Source: Subtercola sp. (GTDB lineage: Bacteria > Actinomycetota > Actinomycetes > Actinomycetales > Microbacteriaceae). Taken from it: DNA of 64,000 bases. The stretch spans positions 20,790 through 84,789 of the forward strand of contig JAODBB010000217.1 of the NCBI GenBank assembly GCA_025463745.1. Direction: 5' to 3'. How positions within the stretch are numbered: position 1 is the first letter of the stretch; every line of letters begins with the position of its first letter. The notes beneath the pieces are model-generated. The model searched no databases, had not been told where the DNA came from, and worked only from the letters and a program-made list of their open reading frames with translations. Position numbers and translations under genes: made by a program. Of the stretch, positions 35,088-44,954 are shown in pieces.

Positions 35088-36674
35088 ATGAACGACTTTC
35101 ACATCGAAGTCAGCATGGCCGAGCGACCGAATGATCGCGCAGCGCGGCCGGAGGCGGCGGTAGACCCCTCAGCAGTCTTGGCCTTGCGTAACATATCCAA
35201 GCGCTATCCGGGCGTGCTGGCTCTGTCAGACGTCGACTTCACCCTCTACCCGGGAACCGTGCACGCCATCAGCGGAGAGAACGGTGCCGGGAAGTCGACG
35301 TTGTCGAAGGTGCTTTCGGGCATCATTCAGCCGGATGCCGGGCGGATTTTCGTCGACTCTCAGCCGGTCACTATTCCTACCCCCACCGAGGCTCGCCGAT
35401 TGGGCATCAGCGCCGTTCCACAAGAGCTGTCGCTGGTTCCCGATCTGTCGGTGGCAGAGAACATCGGCGTCATTGCATTGCCGAGCCGCGGCGGGTTCGT
35501 TTCTCGCCGCGCCCTCCGGGCCCAGGCAGAACCCGTGCTGCATTCGCTCGGGCTGAAAATCGACCCGCTGTCGCGTCTGGGTGATCACTCGCCGGGCATT
35601 CAGCAACTCGTGATGATCGGCCGTAGCCTGGTACATCAGGCACGGGTCATCATTCTCGACGAACCGACCGCCGCTTTGACAGAGCCGGAGGTTCGCCACC
35701 TCTTTGAGGTCGTCAAACGCGAACGCGAGACAGGTACTGCCTTTGTGCTGGTCAGTCACCGTTTTCAAGATCTCGCCCGCCTCGCCGACACCGTCACTGT
35801 TCTGCGCGACGGGTGCCACATCATCACCTCGCCGATGGCCGAGCTCACGCACGACGACATGGTTCGCGCGATGGTGGGGCGCACCGTCGAACGGTTCGTT
35901 CACGACGCACAGGTCGCCCCGGGAGCTGATACCGAGGTCAAGGATGGCGGCAGCCGGCCACGCCTCTCCGTTCGGCACCTCAGCAGTGCGGGCAAATTCG
36001 ACAATGTGAGCTTCGACGTGCGTCCCGGTGAGATCGTCGGGCTGGGCGGCCTGCTGGGTGCGGGTCGCACAGAGGTTGCGCGGGCCGTCTTCGGGGTCGA
36101 TGGCTTCACCTCGGGTGAGGTCTTCATCGACGGCGAGAAGGCACGCATTACCAGCCCCCGCAAAGCCATCAAGGCGGGGCTGATGATGGTTCCCGAAGAG
36201 CGCAAGAGCCAGGCCCTGGTACTCAGCATGAGCATTCGCCAGAACCTCACCTCGACCGGCACCCGGCGAATCTCGCGTGGCGGCTGGCTGCGGCCGCGCA
36301 AAGAGCGAGACATCTCGCTCCAACTGATTCAGCAACTCGGTATCAAGGCGACCGGGCCCGAAGTGCTCGTCGGAACCCTGAGCGGCGGCAATCAGCAGAA
36401 GGTCGTCATCGGCCGATGCTTTCTCGACGACTTCTCGGTCTACATCTTCGACGAGCCGACCAGAGGCGTCGACATCAACGCCAAATTCCAGATCTACCGA
36501 CTCATCAACAGCCTGGCGAAAAAGGGAGCGGGCGTTCTCCTCATCTCGTCGGAGTTGCCCGAATTGCTCGCCGTGGCCGACCGCATCCTCGTCATGAGAG
36601 AAGGGCGCCTTGTAGCCGACCTGCCTGCCGATACGGCGACCGAAGAGCAGATCTTGTCTTCTGCAATGGTCTGA
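35088..36674 (+). CDS. Sugar ABC transporter ATPase, two ABC cassettes
   Basis: This 528-aa RbsA/MglA-type protein has first cassette Walker A GENGAGKST (about residue 64) and VIILDEPTAALT. The second-cassette signature is LSGGNQQKVVIGR, with YIFDEPTRGVDIN as Walker B. A hinge rich in Gly/Ser (about residues 280-300) separates the halves. GAAGGGA lies upstream of the ATG. It energises import by the permease that follows 48 bases later. Confidence 0.9.
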   Translation: MNDFHIEVSMAERPNDRAARPEAAVDPSAVLALRNISKRYPGVLALSDVDFTLYPGTVHAISGENGAGKSTLSKVLSGIIQPDAGRIFVDSQPVTIPTPTEARRLGISAVPQELSLVPDLSVAENIGVIALPSRGGFVSRRALRAQAEPVLHSLGLKIDPLSRLGDHSPGIQQLVMIGRSLVHQARVIILDEPTAALTEPEVRHLFEVVKRERETGTAFVLVSHRFQDLARLADTVTVLRDGCHIITSPMAELTHDDMVRAMVGRTVERFVHDAQVAPGADTEVKDGGSRPRLSVRHLSSAGKFDNVSFDVRPGEIVGLGGLLGAGRTEVARAVFGVDGFTSGEVFIDGEKARITSPRKAIKAGLMMVPEERKSQALVLSMSIRQNLTSTGTRRISRGGWLRPRKERDISLQLIQQLGIKATGPEVLVGTLSGGNQQKVVIGRCFLDDFSVYIFDEPTRGVDINAKFQIYRLINSLAKKGAGVLLISSELPELLAVADRILVMREGRLVADLPADTATEEQILSSAMV

Positions 36675-36722
36675 ATCAGCTGCCTGAGTACTGCAATCCA
36701 TGAGCCAAGAAAGCCGAGAGCA

Positions 36723-37808
36723 ATGACGAACTCGCTACAAACCTCCCCCACGCGCGCCGATTCCGCGCCGACTGGGCCTGTGCGGCCCAGACCCTCACAA
36801 GTCGTACAGTCCATCTTCAGAAAGGCGGGTGCGTTACCGGCCCTCTTACTCGTACTGATCGTCGGTACCTCGCTCTCGCCGTTCTTTCTCACCGTCGACA
36901 ACGTGCGCAACGTTCTGTCTCTGGCGTCGATCATCGGGCTGCTGGCCGTCGGACAGGGGTTCGTGATCATCGCAGGTGGAGCAGGGATCGATCTCTCCAT
37001 CGGGGCAACCCTTGCGCTGGCCTCGATCATCGGCGCGAAGTTCGCGCCGTACGGGCCGTGGGCGATCGTCGCGGCGGCACTCGTGACCGGGCTGTTCGTC
37101 GGCGCCATCAATGGTCTCGGGGTCGCGTTCGCACGGCTCCAACCCTTCATCATCACTCTTGGCACGATGACTATCGCCACCGGAGCGGCATACTACATCT
37201 CCGGCTCCAACCCGATCCGCCTGTCGGGTGAGAATGCTCTGCCTCTGCTCACCGACAGCTTCTTCGGAATTCCGACGGCTGTGATCCTCTTCTTCGTTAT
37301 CATCGTGATCGGCCACATCGTGATGTCGAAAACGGTCTTCGGCCGTCAGATCTATGTGACCGGCGGTAACGAAGAAGCGGCGGTGTTCGCGGGCATCCCG
37401 GTGGCCCGGCGGCGGCTGGCCGTCTACATGATCTCCGGCTTCTGCGCGGGGCTCGGCGCGCTGGTGCTGATGGCCCGGCTCGAAACCGCAGACCCGGCCT
37501 ATGGCAGCACGTACGCCTTGGCGTCGATTGCAGCGGTCGTGGTGGGCGGCGCTCCCCTGACGGGTGGCGTCGGCACCATTCGAGGAGTCGCGATCGGTGT
37601 TCTCATTATTCAGTTCATCTCGAACATCCTCGACCTGCTCAATGTGAACAGTTACATCCAGGCGATGATTCAGGGCCTCATTCTGATTGCGGTGGTGGCC
37701 CTCAACAGACAGGGCGGAGACAGTGCCGTCTCGTCACTGAAACGTGCCCTGCCGCTCGTGATCGGCCTCGCGATAGGAGCGCTGTTCGTGTTCGGCATTC
37801 GCTGGTAG
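36723..37808 (+). CDS. Sugar ABC transporter permease (RbsC-like)
   Basis: This 361-aa protein has a Pro/Ser-rich cytoplasmic N-terminus (about 40 residues) and about 10 TM helices. Family motifs are AVGQGFVIIAGGAGIDLSIG, LQPFIITLGTMTIATG and VVVGGAPLTGGVGTIRG. The arrangement is SBP-ATPase-single permease, i.e. ribose-type with a homodimeric channel, in contrast to the rhamnose-type importer on the other strand. Confidence 0.9.
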   Translation: MTNSLQTSPTRADSAPTGPVRPRPSQVVQSIFRKAGALPALLLVLIVGTSLSPFFLTVDNVRNVLSLASIIGLLAVGQGFVIIAGGAGIDLSIGATLALASIIGAKFAPYGPWAIVAAALVTGLFVGAINGLGVAFARLQPFIITLGTMTIATGAAYYISGSNPIRLSGENALPLLTDSFFGIPTAVILFFVIIVIGHIVMSKTVFGRQIYVTGGNEEAAVFAGIPVARRRLAVYMISGFCAGLGALVLMARLETADPAYGSTYALASIAAVVVGGAPLTGGVGTIRGVAIGVLIIQFISNILDLLNVNSYIQAMIQGLILIAVVALNRQGGDSAVSSLKRALPLVIGLAIGALFVFGIRW

Positions 37809-37901
37809 TCGGCCCAACGCCATTCGGCCCTCTATCGAGTGCGCCGAGGGTGAACAGAATCTGTCGGACAGAGATCAACCAAGGAAAATGAAAGGCTAGA
37901 C

Positions 37902-39557
37902 ATGTCAGCGACACGAAAGAATCCAGAACGCACAGACGTTCTGATCATCGGGGCGGGCGCCTCGGGTGGAACGGCAGCCAAAGTGTTGACGGAGGCCGGA
38001 GTGAAGGTCGTGGCGCTCGAGCGAGGTTCGTACCTGCGCAACGAGCACTACTCAGGTGATGAACTGAAATACATCAATCGCAACTACGTGTGGCCAGACC
38101 CCGATTTGAAACCCCGCACCTACCGCAACGGCGAAGACGCCGAAACCGAGGTTACTCAGTTTTCGCCCACGCCTCAGGGCGTCGGCGGTGGAACCATCCA
38201 CTGGGGCGGCATCGTACCGCGCATGACCCTCGACGACTTCAGACTGCGATCGCTGCACGGCGACATCGAAGGTGCGAGTCTCGTGGACTGGCCCATCCAA
38301 TACGACGACCTCGAGCCTTATTACACGAAGGTCGAGTGGGAACTCGGCACCTCGGGCCTGGCAGGAGCGAACCGCTGGGAGGCCCCGCGCAGTAAGGGCT
38401 ACCCGACCCCGCCGGTCGCCCTCAGCCACTACGGGCGCGTGTTCAGCCAAGCGATGAAGAAGATGGGCCACAGCACGTTCCCTATTCCCCAGGCCATGGT
38501 GACGACGCCCTACAAGGGCCGTAAGCCGCATGTCTACTCGGGCTTCTGGCAGCAGTACGGCGACCCGGTGGGCGCGAAGTCTTCCACGGCGAACACCTTC
38601 ATTCCCGACGCCCTCGCCACCGGGCTGCTCGACCTTCGAACGGACTGCTACGTCAGTCGCATTCTGCTCACTCCCGATGGAAAGGCGCGCGGCGTCGTCT
38701 ACACCGACATCGAGGGCAACGAATTCGAGCAACTCGCCGACGTTGTTCTGTGCTGCGCGGGAGCGATCGAGACAACACGCTTGCTGCGTCTCTCAGCCAC
38801 GGAGCATCATAAAGACGGGCTAGGCAACTCGAGCGGGCTGCTCGGTCGCAACGCCACCTTTCATGAATATCTGTTCGCCGTCGGCCTCTTCGACAAAGAG
38901 GTCGTCGACCCGCTTTACCCCTGGGCCGGTCACTACATGAACTCGATGTCGTTCGACTTCTATAAAACCGACTACGACCGAGGCCACCTTCTCGGCACGT
39001 TGATCTTCGCTTCCATGCTCGGGCACCCGATCAACTGGACCTTCCCCGGTCGGCCCACCTGGGGCCAGGCCTCGAAAGACGCCGACCGCGACCTCTTCAA
39101 CCACAGCATGAAGCTCGGCGTGATGACTCAGGATCTGCCCCGCGAACAGAACATCGTCGACCTCGACCCCACCATCACCGACGGCTGGGGGCTGCCCGTG
39201 GCGAGAATCACCCACACGCCGCATCCGAACGATTTGGCACACACCAACTGGCAAGTCGACAAGAACATGGAGATTCTGACCGAAGCCGGCGCCAGCAAAG
39301 TGGTTCCGGTGTATCTCGACAAGATCACCGGCAACTGCTGCCACGAGATGGGCACTGCCCGCATGGGAACCGACCCTAACAAGTCGGTCGTCGACATCTG
39401 GAATCAGACTCACGATGTTCCCGGTCTGTACATTCTCGATGGCAGTTTCTTTCCGACCTCCACCGGGGTGAACCCGACCCTGACCATCATGGCTAACGCG
39501 TGGCGCGTGTGCGAACGCATCATCAAGGTGCACAAGCACGGCCGCAACCCACTATGA
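37902..39557 (+). CDS. GMC-family FAD-dependent sugar/alcohol dehydrogenase, large subunit
   Basis: This 551-aa flavoprotein has the ADP-binding motif VLIIGAGASGGTAAKVL at residues about 10-26, the PTPQGVGGGTIHWGG FAD loop, and C-terminal catalytic His and Asn in CCHEMGTARMG and GVNPTLTIMA. It resembles the catalytic subunit of gluconate 2-dehydrogenase, fructose dehydrogenase and glucoside 3-dehydrogenase. No signal peptide is visible. The next gene encodes the matching small subunit. GAAAGG precedes the ATG. No cytochrome subunit is encoded nearby, so the electron acceptor is open. Confidence 0.9.
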   Translation: MSATRKNPERTDVLIIGAGASGGTAAKVLTEAGVKVVALERGSYLRNEHYSGDELKYINRNYVWPDPDLKPRTYRNGEDAETEVTQFSPTPQGVGGGTIHWGGIVPRMTLDDFRLRSLHGDIEGASLVDWPIQYDDLEPYYTKVEWELGTSGLAGANRWEAPRSKGYPTPPVALSHYGRVFSQAMKKMGHSTFPIPQAMVTTPYKGRKPHVYSGFWQQYGDPVGAKSSTANTFIPDALATGLLDLRTDCYVSRILLTPDGKARGVVYTDIEGNEFEQLADVVLCCAGAIETTRLLRLSATEHHKDGLGNSSGLLGRNATFHEYLFAVGLFDKEVVDPLYPWAGHYMNSMSFDFYKTDYDRGHLLGTLIFASMLGHPINWTFPGRPTWGQASKDADRDLFNHSMKLGVMTQDLPREQNIVDLDPTITDGWGLPVARITHTPHPNDLAHTNWQVDKNMEILTEAGASKVVPVYLDKITGNCCHEMGTARMGTDPNKSVVDIWNQTHDVPGLYILDGSFFPTSTGVNPTLTIMANAWRVCERIIKVHKHGRNPL

Positions 39558-39589
39558 ACCCTTCACACCCCACGAAAGGAAACAAGCAC

Positions 39590-40351
39590 ATGGTCAGCCA
39601 ATCAGAGTGGCCAACCACGACGGCCTCGCCACTGAAGGGCCCGCAAAGAACATTCTTCACCGAGCACGAGTGGCAGGTCATCGAGGCGGCAACCGCCCGC
39701 ATCATTCCCACCGACTACGACCCGGGGGCACGTGAGGCGCAGGTAGTGCGATTTCTCGATCGTTTTCTCTCCGGCACCGACTACATCTATGCAAGTGCCC
39801 GGGGCGACGGGTTTCTGGAAATGAGCGGAAAAGAACACGAAGCCTGGCAGAACCGAATCGAGCATCGCCAGCAGGTGTATCGAGACGGTATTCAGACTCT
39901 CGACGAGCTCAGCGAAAGTGCCTACCGAAGAGGATTCACCGAACTCAGCGACGAGGAACGAGATGCCGTTCTCACGAAAGCATCGGGCAAGCCAAAACCC
40001 AAGCACGTCGTTCTGAGCAACGACGTCGCCTCCAACGCCGGCGAAGGCGGGCCTCCCCCAAGCAATCAACCCGTGAACGATACGGGCATGGGCTTCTTCG
40101 ACATGCTCGTGACGCACACCCGCCAAGGCTTCTACGCCGACCCGGTGTACGGCGGCAATGCCGGCTTCATCGGCTGGCGAGTCATCGGCTTCGACGGGCC
40201 GAATTCCCTTGCCGACACGGTAGACGGCTCGTACACCACGACCGACTACATGTTGATGTCGGCCAAGTGGCCGTATGCGCAGAGCCCCGCGGTTCAGGCC
40301 TACCGCATCACGCATGCAACATCTTCCCGGCCCATCCCTTCCGCGGAATGA
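39590..40351 (+). CDS. Gluconate 2-dehydrogenase subunit 3-type small subunit
   Basis: This 253-aa protein starts at ATG 39590 (GAAAGGAAACAAGCAC); an ATG overlapping the upstream stop at 39554 is an alternative. The domain pattern FFTEHEWQVIEAATARIIPT at the front and GFYADPVYGGNAGFIGWRVIGF near the end is typical of subunit 3, which stabilises or helps export the GMC subunit. Classical members carry a Tat signal; this one does not, nor does the large subunit, so the complex appears cytoplasmic. Confidence 0.88.
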   Translation: MVSQSEWPTTTASPLKGPQRTFFTEHEWQVIEAATARIIPTDYDPGAREAQVVRFLDRFLSGTDYIYASARGDGFLEMSGKEHEAWQNRIEHRQQVYRDGIQTLDELSESAYRRGFTELSDEERDAVLTKASGKPKPKHVVLSNDVASNAGEGGPPPSNQPVNDTGMGFFDMLVTHTRQGFYADPVYGGNAGFIGWRVIGFDGPNSLADTVDGSYTTTDYMLMSAKWPYAQSPAVQAYRITHATSSRPIPSAE

Positions 40352-40371
40352 ATAAGAAAGAGAGAAACACC

Positions 40372-41376
40372 ATGGAAAAGACCAGAATCATCCTCGACAC
40401 CGACATCGGAACCTACTATGACGACGCCGTGGCAGTGATGTTCGCGGCGCAGTCTCCCGAATTGCAGGTGGAGGGCGTGACCACCTGTTACGGCGACACC
40501 GACCTGCGCGCGCGAATCGCAGCGAAAGTGCTGAAGACCGCCGGCCGCGAAGACATTCCGGTCTTCAAAGGCATCGGGCGGCCGATGCGAGGCTACGGCC
40601 TGATGTTCGGATTCGAAGGCGAAGGCATTTTGGAACCGGATGAAGAGATCACCTACGAGAAACAGCACGCGGTAGATTTCATCATCGAGACGATCATGAA
40701 CAACCCGGGCGAGATCAAGGTCGTCACGCTCGGCACGGTTTCGAACGTGGCGCACGCAATCTTGAAAGAGCCGAAGGTGATCGACAACATCAAAGAACTC
40801 ATCATCATGGCCGGAGTCGTCATTCCCATCGTCGACGAGAAGGGGGTGCGGCGCTCGCCACGCGAAGAGTACAACTTCAACAACGACGCGATCGCCGCAG
40901 AAATCGTACTCAACTCGGGTATGCCGATCAGCTACGTGCCGTGCGATGTGACGCTGTACACACCGCTGCTCGACGACGACCGTGACAAGATCCGCGCCAC
41001 GAAGACGCCCATCTGCGAAATGGCGACGCGGATCTTCGACCTGTGGCCACCGCAGGAGAAGCTCATCTACACGGCCGTCGGCATCGCGACCGAGCACACC
41101 GCGCTCTGGCTGCACGACCCGCTAGTGGTCATGCACGCCTTCGAACGTACGCTGCTGAAGATGTTCCCCTTGCACATCGCCACGGAGTACAACCCGACCA
41201 ACATCGAACGCGACATGTACATCGCCAACATGAACGGCAACCAAGACCTTCTTCGCACCAACCCCAAGAAGCTGCCGCCGAACATGGATGTTGCCCTCGA
41301 GGTCGACGGCCCGCGCGTCAGCCGCTTCTTCACCGAACGCCTCACCGCGCCGATGGGTAATGGCCTGACCAAGTAA
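40372..41376 (+). CDS. Inosine/uridine-preferring nucleoside hydrolase family protein
   Basis: This 334-aa protein starts at ATG 40372, just after AAGAAAGAGAG. The Ca-binding N-terminal motif reads LDTDIGTYYDDAVAV: the DTD and the DD pair are kept, but the position before YDD that is often Asp in DTDIGxDxDDA relatives is Tyr. TLGTVSNVAHAI and EYNFNNDAIAAEIVL match the family core; the late-site His is in ATEHTALWLHDPLVV. Members hydrolyse N-glycosidic bonds of ribosides. It ends the ABC/GMC operon, suggesting that the imported compound is a glycoside or nucleoside. Confidence 0.86.
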   Translation: MEKTRIILDTDIGTYYDDAVAVMFAAQSPELQVEGVTTCYGDTDLRARIAAKVLKTAGREDIPVFKGIGRPMRGYGLMFGFEGEGILEPDEEITYEKQHAVDFIIETIMNNPGEIKVVTLGTVSNVAHAILKEPKVIDNIKELIIMAGVVIPIVDEKGVRRSPREEYNFNNDAIAAEIVLNSGMPISYVPCDVTLYTPLLDDDRDKIRATKTPICEMATRIFDLWPPQEKLIYTAVGIATEHTALWLHDPLVVMHAFERTLLKMFPLHIATEYNPTNIERDMYIANMNGNQDLLRTNPKKLPPNMDVALEVDGPRVSRFFTERLTAPMGNGLTK

Positions 41377-41410
41377 TCGACGACGAAAGTCATCGAAAAG
41401 AGTGGTGGCG

Positions 41411-42450
41411 TCAAACGTCCGTCGGGTTTCCGCGGAGGTTTGGCGCCACTTCGCCCAGGTACAGAACACCGTTGATCCGGCGCGGGATGCCAAGGGGATT
41501 TCCGTCGCGCAGGGCTTCAGGTAATAAGCCCTGGGGAGCATCCTGATAAGCGACCGGGCGCTGGAATCGTCGAACGGCAGTCGCGCCCACCGAGCTGTGC
41601 TGCGTCGAGGTCGACGGCCACGGGCCCCCGTGGTGCTGAGACCAGGCGACTGCGACACCCGTCGGCCATCCCCCGAAAAGCAGGCGACCGGCCACTTGTT
41701 CCAGCCGAGCGACGACCGTGCTGAGAGCGTCGTCGGGCTCAGAGTGGATGGTCGCCGTAAGGCTGCCCTCGAGAAGGTCTAGCGCCGCGAGAAGCTCTGT
41801 TTCGTCGCCGTAGCGAACGAGGACGGTGACCGGTCCGAATACCTCGGTGAGCACTGTGTCGGCGTGTTCGATGAGCACCTGAACGGTTGTAGCCAGCACG
41901 ATGGGTTGCGCCTCGGGGCCAGAGTCCTGCTTGCCACCGGCGAGCACCTCAAGCCCCGGCACGCCAAGGAGGTCGCGCAAGCCGCTTTGAAATCCTTCGG
42001 CGATCGACGGAGTGAGCATCCGGGAGCGCTGAGTGCCGACGAGCCCGGCGAGCGCCCGTTCCGTGCGCGATAGGCGGGGCACGAAGACGACGCCTGGTTT
42101 CGTACAGAACTGCCCCGCCCCAAGTTGGAACGACCCGGCCAGACCTGCCGCGAGTTCGGCGCCCCTCGCTGTGTCGGCGGCACGGGTGATGACGACCGGA
42201 TTGACGCTGCCCATTTCGGCGAAGAATGGAATCGGCGTCGGCCGCCCCGCCGCACGGTCGTATAGAGCTCGCCCACCGTTCAGCGAGCCGGTGAACGATG
42301 CTGCTGTGATCGCCGGATGATCGATCAGCGCGTTTCCCGCTTCAAATCCTGTCACCAGCGAAAATACCCCGGGGGGCGCACCGCGTGAGAGTAACGCGTC
42401 GGCCACAAGATCCGCCGTCAGGCGTGACAAGCGCTCGCTCACCGACGTCG
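41411..42450 (-). pseudogene. Aldehyde dehydrogenase (NADP+) remnant, 5'-truncated
   Basis: From about SVSERLSRLTADLVADALLS onward the minus-strand ORF matches fatty/2,5-dioxovalerate-type ALDHs: GAPPGVFSLVTGFEAG, FTGSLNGGRALYD, FAEMGSVNPVV (catalytic Glu) and GQFCTKPGVV (catalytic Cys). The first 47 residues of the ORF (MRFAIIPCRLAHATTIARC...) are not ALDH-like, and about 130 N-terminal residues of the family, including part of the cofactor fold, are missing. The homology break lies where the oppositely oriented M24 remnant begins, so a deletion removed both 5' ends. Probably non-functional. Confidence 0.75.
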
Positions 42451-43003
42451 GGGCAGACGGGCTTGTCGTGCTCGTCGCTGGCAAGTCGCGTCTCGGATTC
42501 CGGCACCCGTTGCCGACCGACGCTCTTCTCGGACACCGTGCGATGGTCGTGGCGTGCGCCAGACGGCATGGGATGATCGCGAACCTCACCCGCTGGGCAG
42601 CTTCGGTTCGCAGTCAGCCGGTGAGCGTCGCGATGAGAACCGCATTCTCGACGTGGAGAGCGATATCTTCGCGGCGACCGTTGCCGGTCGCCGGCTTTCG
42701 GATGTGTTCGGAGACATCATCGATGCCTATCCGCGCCACGGTTTCGCTACGGATAGCTGGACCGAACACCACCAAGGTGGCCCGACGGGGTACGTCGGCC
42801 GTGACCCGCGAGCCTCACGGATGACCGCTAAAGACTGCCTCACCGTGAACCAGGCCGTGGCATGGAACCCGTCGGCACCATACACGAAGATCGAAGACAC
42901 TGTGCTGCTGACCGAGGTGGGCATTGAGGTGCTCACGGTCGACGAACGATGGCCGACCCTCGACGTCGATGGCCGACTTCGGCCTGTGACGCTGGAGCTC
43001 TGA
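42433..43003 (+). pseudogene. M24-family peptidase remnant, 5'-truncated and frameshifted
   Basis: In one frame (about 42433-42595) the translation gives SLTDVGADGLVVLVAGKSRL then RHPLPTDALLGHRAMVVACA and RRHGMIANLTRW. It then continues in another frame as GSFGSQSAGERRDENRILDV, VAGRRLSDVFGDIIDAYP, TEHHQGGPTGYVGRDPR and YTKIEDTVLLTEVGIEVLTV up to the stop at 43003. The joined text is the C-terminal half of an M24 aminopeptidase-like protein. The frameshift is at about 42592-42605 (tgggcag). The N-terminal half is absent. Confidence 0.75.
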
Positions 43004-44411
43004 TGGTGAGCCGGATCGACCGGGGCGCCCTTGTCGCCAAGCATTCCCCCCATTACCATGCAGTCAACCCGACCGCACCACTGTCAGTCGGCAACGGCGA
43101 GTTCTGTTTCACGACCGATGTGACCGGGCTGCAGACCTTCCCCACCGACTACTCGGTCGATTCGGATGCCGGCAGCACCCCTGGAACACTTCTGGGAACG
43201 CTCTCACAGTGGGCCTGGCATTCGACGTCGGCACCACCATACGACGTGAATGAGAGCTACCGCTTTTACGAGACAGCACAGGGCAGCGTTCCCTACGTCG
43301 ATCTCGGCAACAACTCGTCCATTCACGATCAGCACGGAGAATCGCCCGCCGAAGAGTGGCTGCGAAACAATCCGCACCGTCTTGACCTGGGTCGAGTAGG
43401 CCTGTGGACAGGCAGCCAACCCGACATCGAAAAGCTCGGCAACATCGATCAGACGCTAGACCTCGGTGCAGGCATCCTGAGCAGCCGATTCGTTCTCGAC
43501 GGGCGACAGATGGACGTGCGCACGGCCGCGCATCCCGATTGCGATGCGATCGGCGTGCTGATCGAGACGGCCGACGGCGGTGAGGTCGGGGTGCGCCTTC
43601 GTTTTCCATACGGCTCAGAGGATTGGGGCAACGCGGCGGACTGGGACGCCCCGGATCGGCACCGAACCACGATCACGACGGTTGACCAAGGCTGGTGCCT
43701 CAAGCGCACGATCGATGACACGTCGTACTCGATCAGAATCACGGCACCTGCGGCCGAACTAGTCAGACTGGCTGAGCACGACATTGTCGTGCAGTCATCC
43801 GGCCGGCTGCAGGTCACCATCGAATTCTCTGGCGGCAATTGCGGCAACGGAATGATCCAACCCGGCCCACTTCGGGCGTCGCAAGTGCACACCGCCACCA
43901 CCGCGCACTGGCAGAAATTCTGGGCCACAGGTGGAGCCATCGACTTCTCGGAGAGCGACGACTCGCGTGCACACGAACTGGAGCGCCGGGTCATACTCTC
44001 GCAGTACCTGACTGCCATTCAATGCGCCGGAAGCACGCCGCCCGCCGAGACAGGCCTGACAATGAACTCGTGGCGCGGCAAATTCCACGTTGAGATGCAC
44101 TGGTGGCACGCGGCGCATTTTCCGCTGTGGGGCCGACCCGAGCTGCTCGAGCGGAGTCTGCCGTGGTACGAAATGTGCTGGCACGGGCCCAGACGACCGC
44201 GCGTGCACAGGGGCATGTGGGTGCGCGCTGGCCCAAACAGGTGGGACCCGACGGTCGCGAAGCGCCCAGCAATATCGGTCCGTTCCTGGTCTGGCAGCAG
44301 CCGCATCCCCTCTATCTTGCCGAGCTGGTGTATCGATCACGACGAGACCGACAGACCCTCGAACGCTGGGCGCCGATCGTCTTCGAGACCGCCGCCTTCA
44401 TGGCGTCGTTC
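43003..44411 (+). pseudogene. Six-hairpin glycosidase-like gene, frameshifted and 3'-truncated
   Basis: From ATG 43003 (overlapping the M24 stop) a beta-sandwich N-terminal half is readable (LSVGNGEFCFTTDVTGLQTF, EEWLRNNPHRLDLGRVGL), then NSWRGKFHVEMHWWHAAHF. At about 44165-44185 the frame changes: the natural continuation NVLARAQTTARAQGHVGARW, VGPDGREAPSNIGPFLVWQQ, PHPLYLAELVYR is in the +1-shifted ORF. Homology ends after FETAAFMASFA at about 44411, well short of a complete catalytic barrel. It is degraded beyond likely function; related intact proteins are large putative glycoside hydrolases. Confidence 0.75.
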
Positions 44412-44525
44412 GCAACTCCCGGTGAAATGGGCTTTGAACTCGGCTCGGCGTCTCCCGAGCGAGGGTCTCGGACACAATGGAGGGACTGCCTGGCTCGTCT
44501 AGAACGGGGCGATGGTTCTGAGTAG

Positions 44526-44954
44526 GTGCTTGAGACTCCCCCGGATCAGACAAACAGTCGAATAGACGCCGATGACGATCAGCGAAAACGAAGACCGACG
44601 CATGTCGCGTCGAGCGTCGTATTGGTGGACCTAAGGAGAAGGATTTCAAACTTGACGCCCGAGCTCAATAAATTGATTGGACAATAGCCAATCTGATCAG
44701 GCATTTCTCTAATCGAGCCGCAATACTACAGCCGAGTTGGAACTATCGCCTCAGTTCTCGCTACAGGCCAGGCCACACAACCGTGGCATTGTTCCTCCGG
44801 GCAGCCGAAAGCGTCGGGCACAATTTCGCTCGGAGTGCAGGCGATCTCCAGCTGTTGAAAACGTAGTCACGGCAATCCGTGGAATCAGCAGTCGCTTTCG
44901 GCGCCGGGAGACATCGATGATGAGCGGCGAACCAACTGCCCGCGCTGGATGGAT
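44526..44954. other. 429-bp intergenic region; holds a 130-bp repeat, no gene seen
   Basis: This segment follows the truncated glycosidase and precedes the 3' end of the PucR-type gene. It contains the first copy of the 130-bp repeat (44625-44754). It also has a GCCGAAAGCG ... CGCTTTCGGC inverted pair (near 44805 and 44895) and a small CACGG-CAAT-CCGTG hairpin at about 44872 that could help terminate the minus-strand PucR transcript. I see no convincing ORF. Confidence 0.6.
44625..44754. repeat. 130-bp MITE-like/IS-end repeat, copy 1
   Basis: It aligns without gaps to 57464-57593. The outer parts are conserved: by eye 38 of 45 bases at the left (GGATTTCAAACTTGAC core) and 18 of 20 at the right (AGTTGGAACTATCGCCTCAG), with a diverged centre. 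The ends are imperfect inverted repeats of each other, as in transposon termini. No transposase lies inside. Confidence 0.7.

Noticed and set aside
35226-36701. 491-codon minus-strand ORF
   Set aside because: Antisense shadow of the two-cassette sugar ABC ATPase; no recognisable motifs.
42554-43003. 149-aa ORF as an intact small gene
   Set aside because: The preceding frame carries the immediately upstream part of the same M24 protein, so it is the end of a frameshifted remnant rather than an independent gene.
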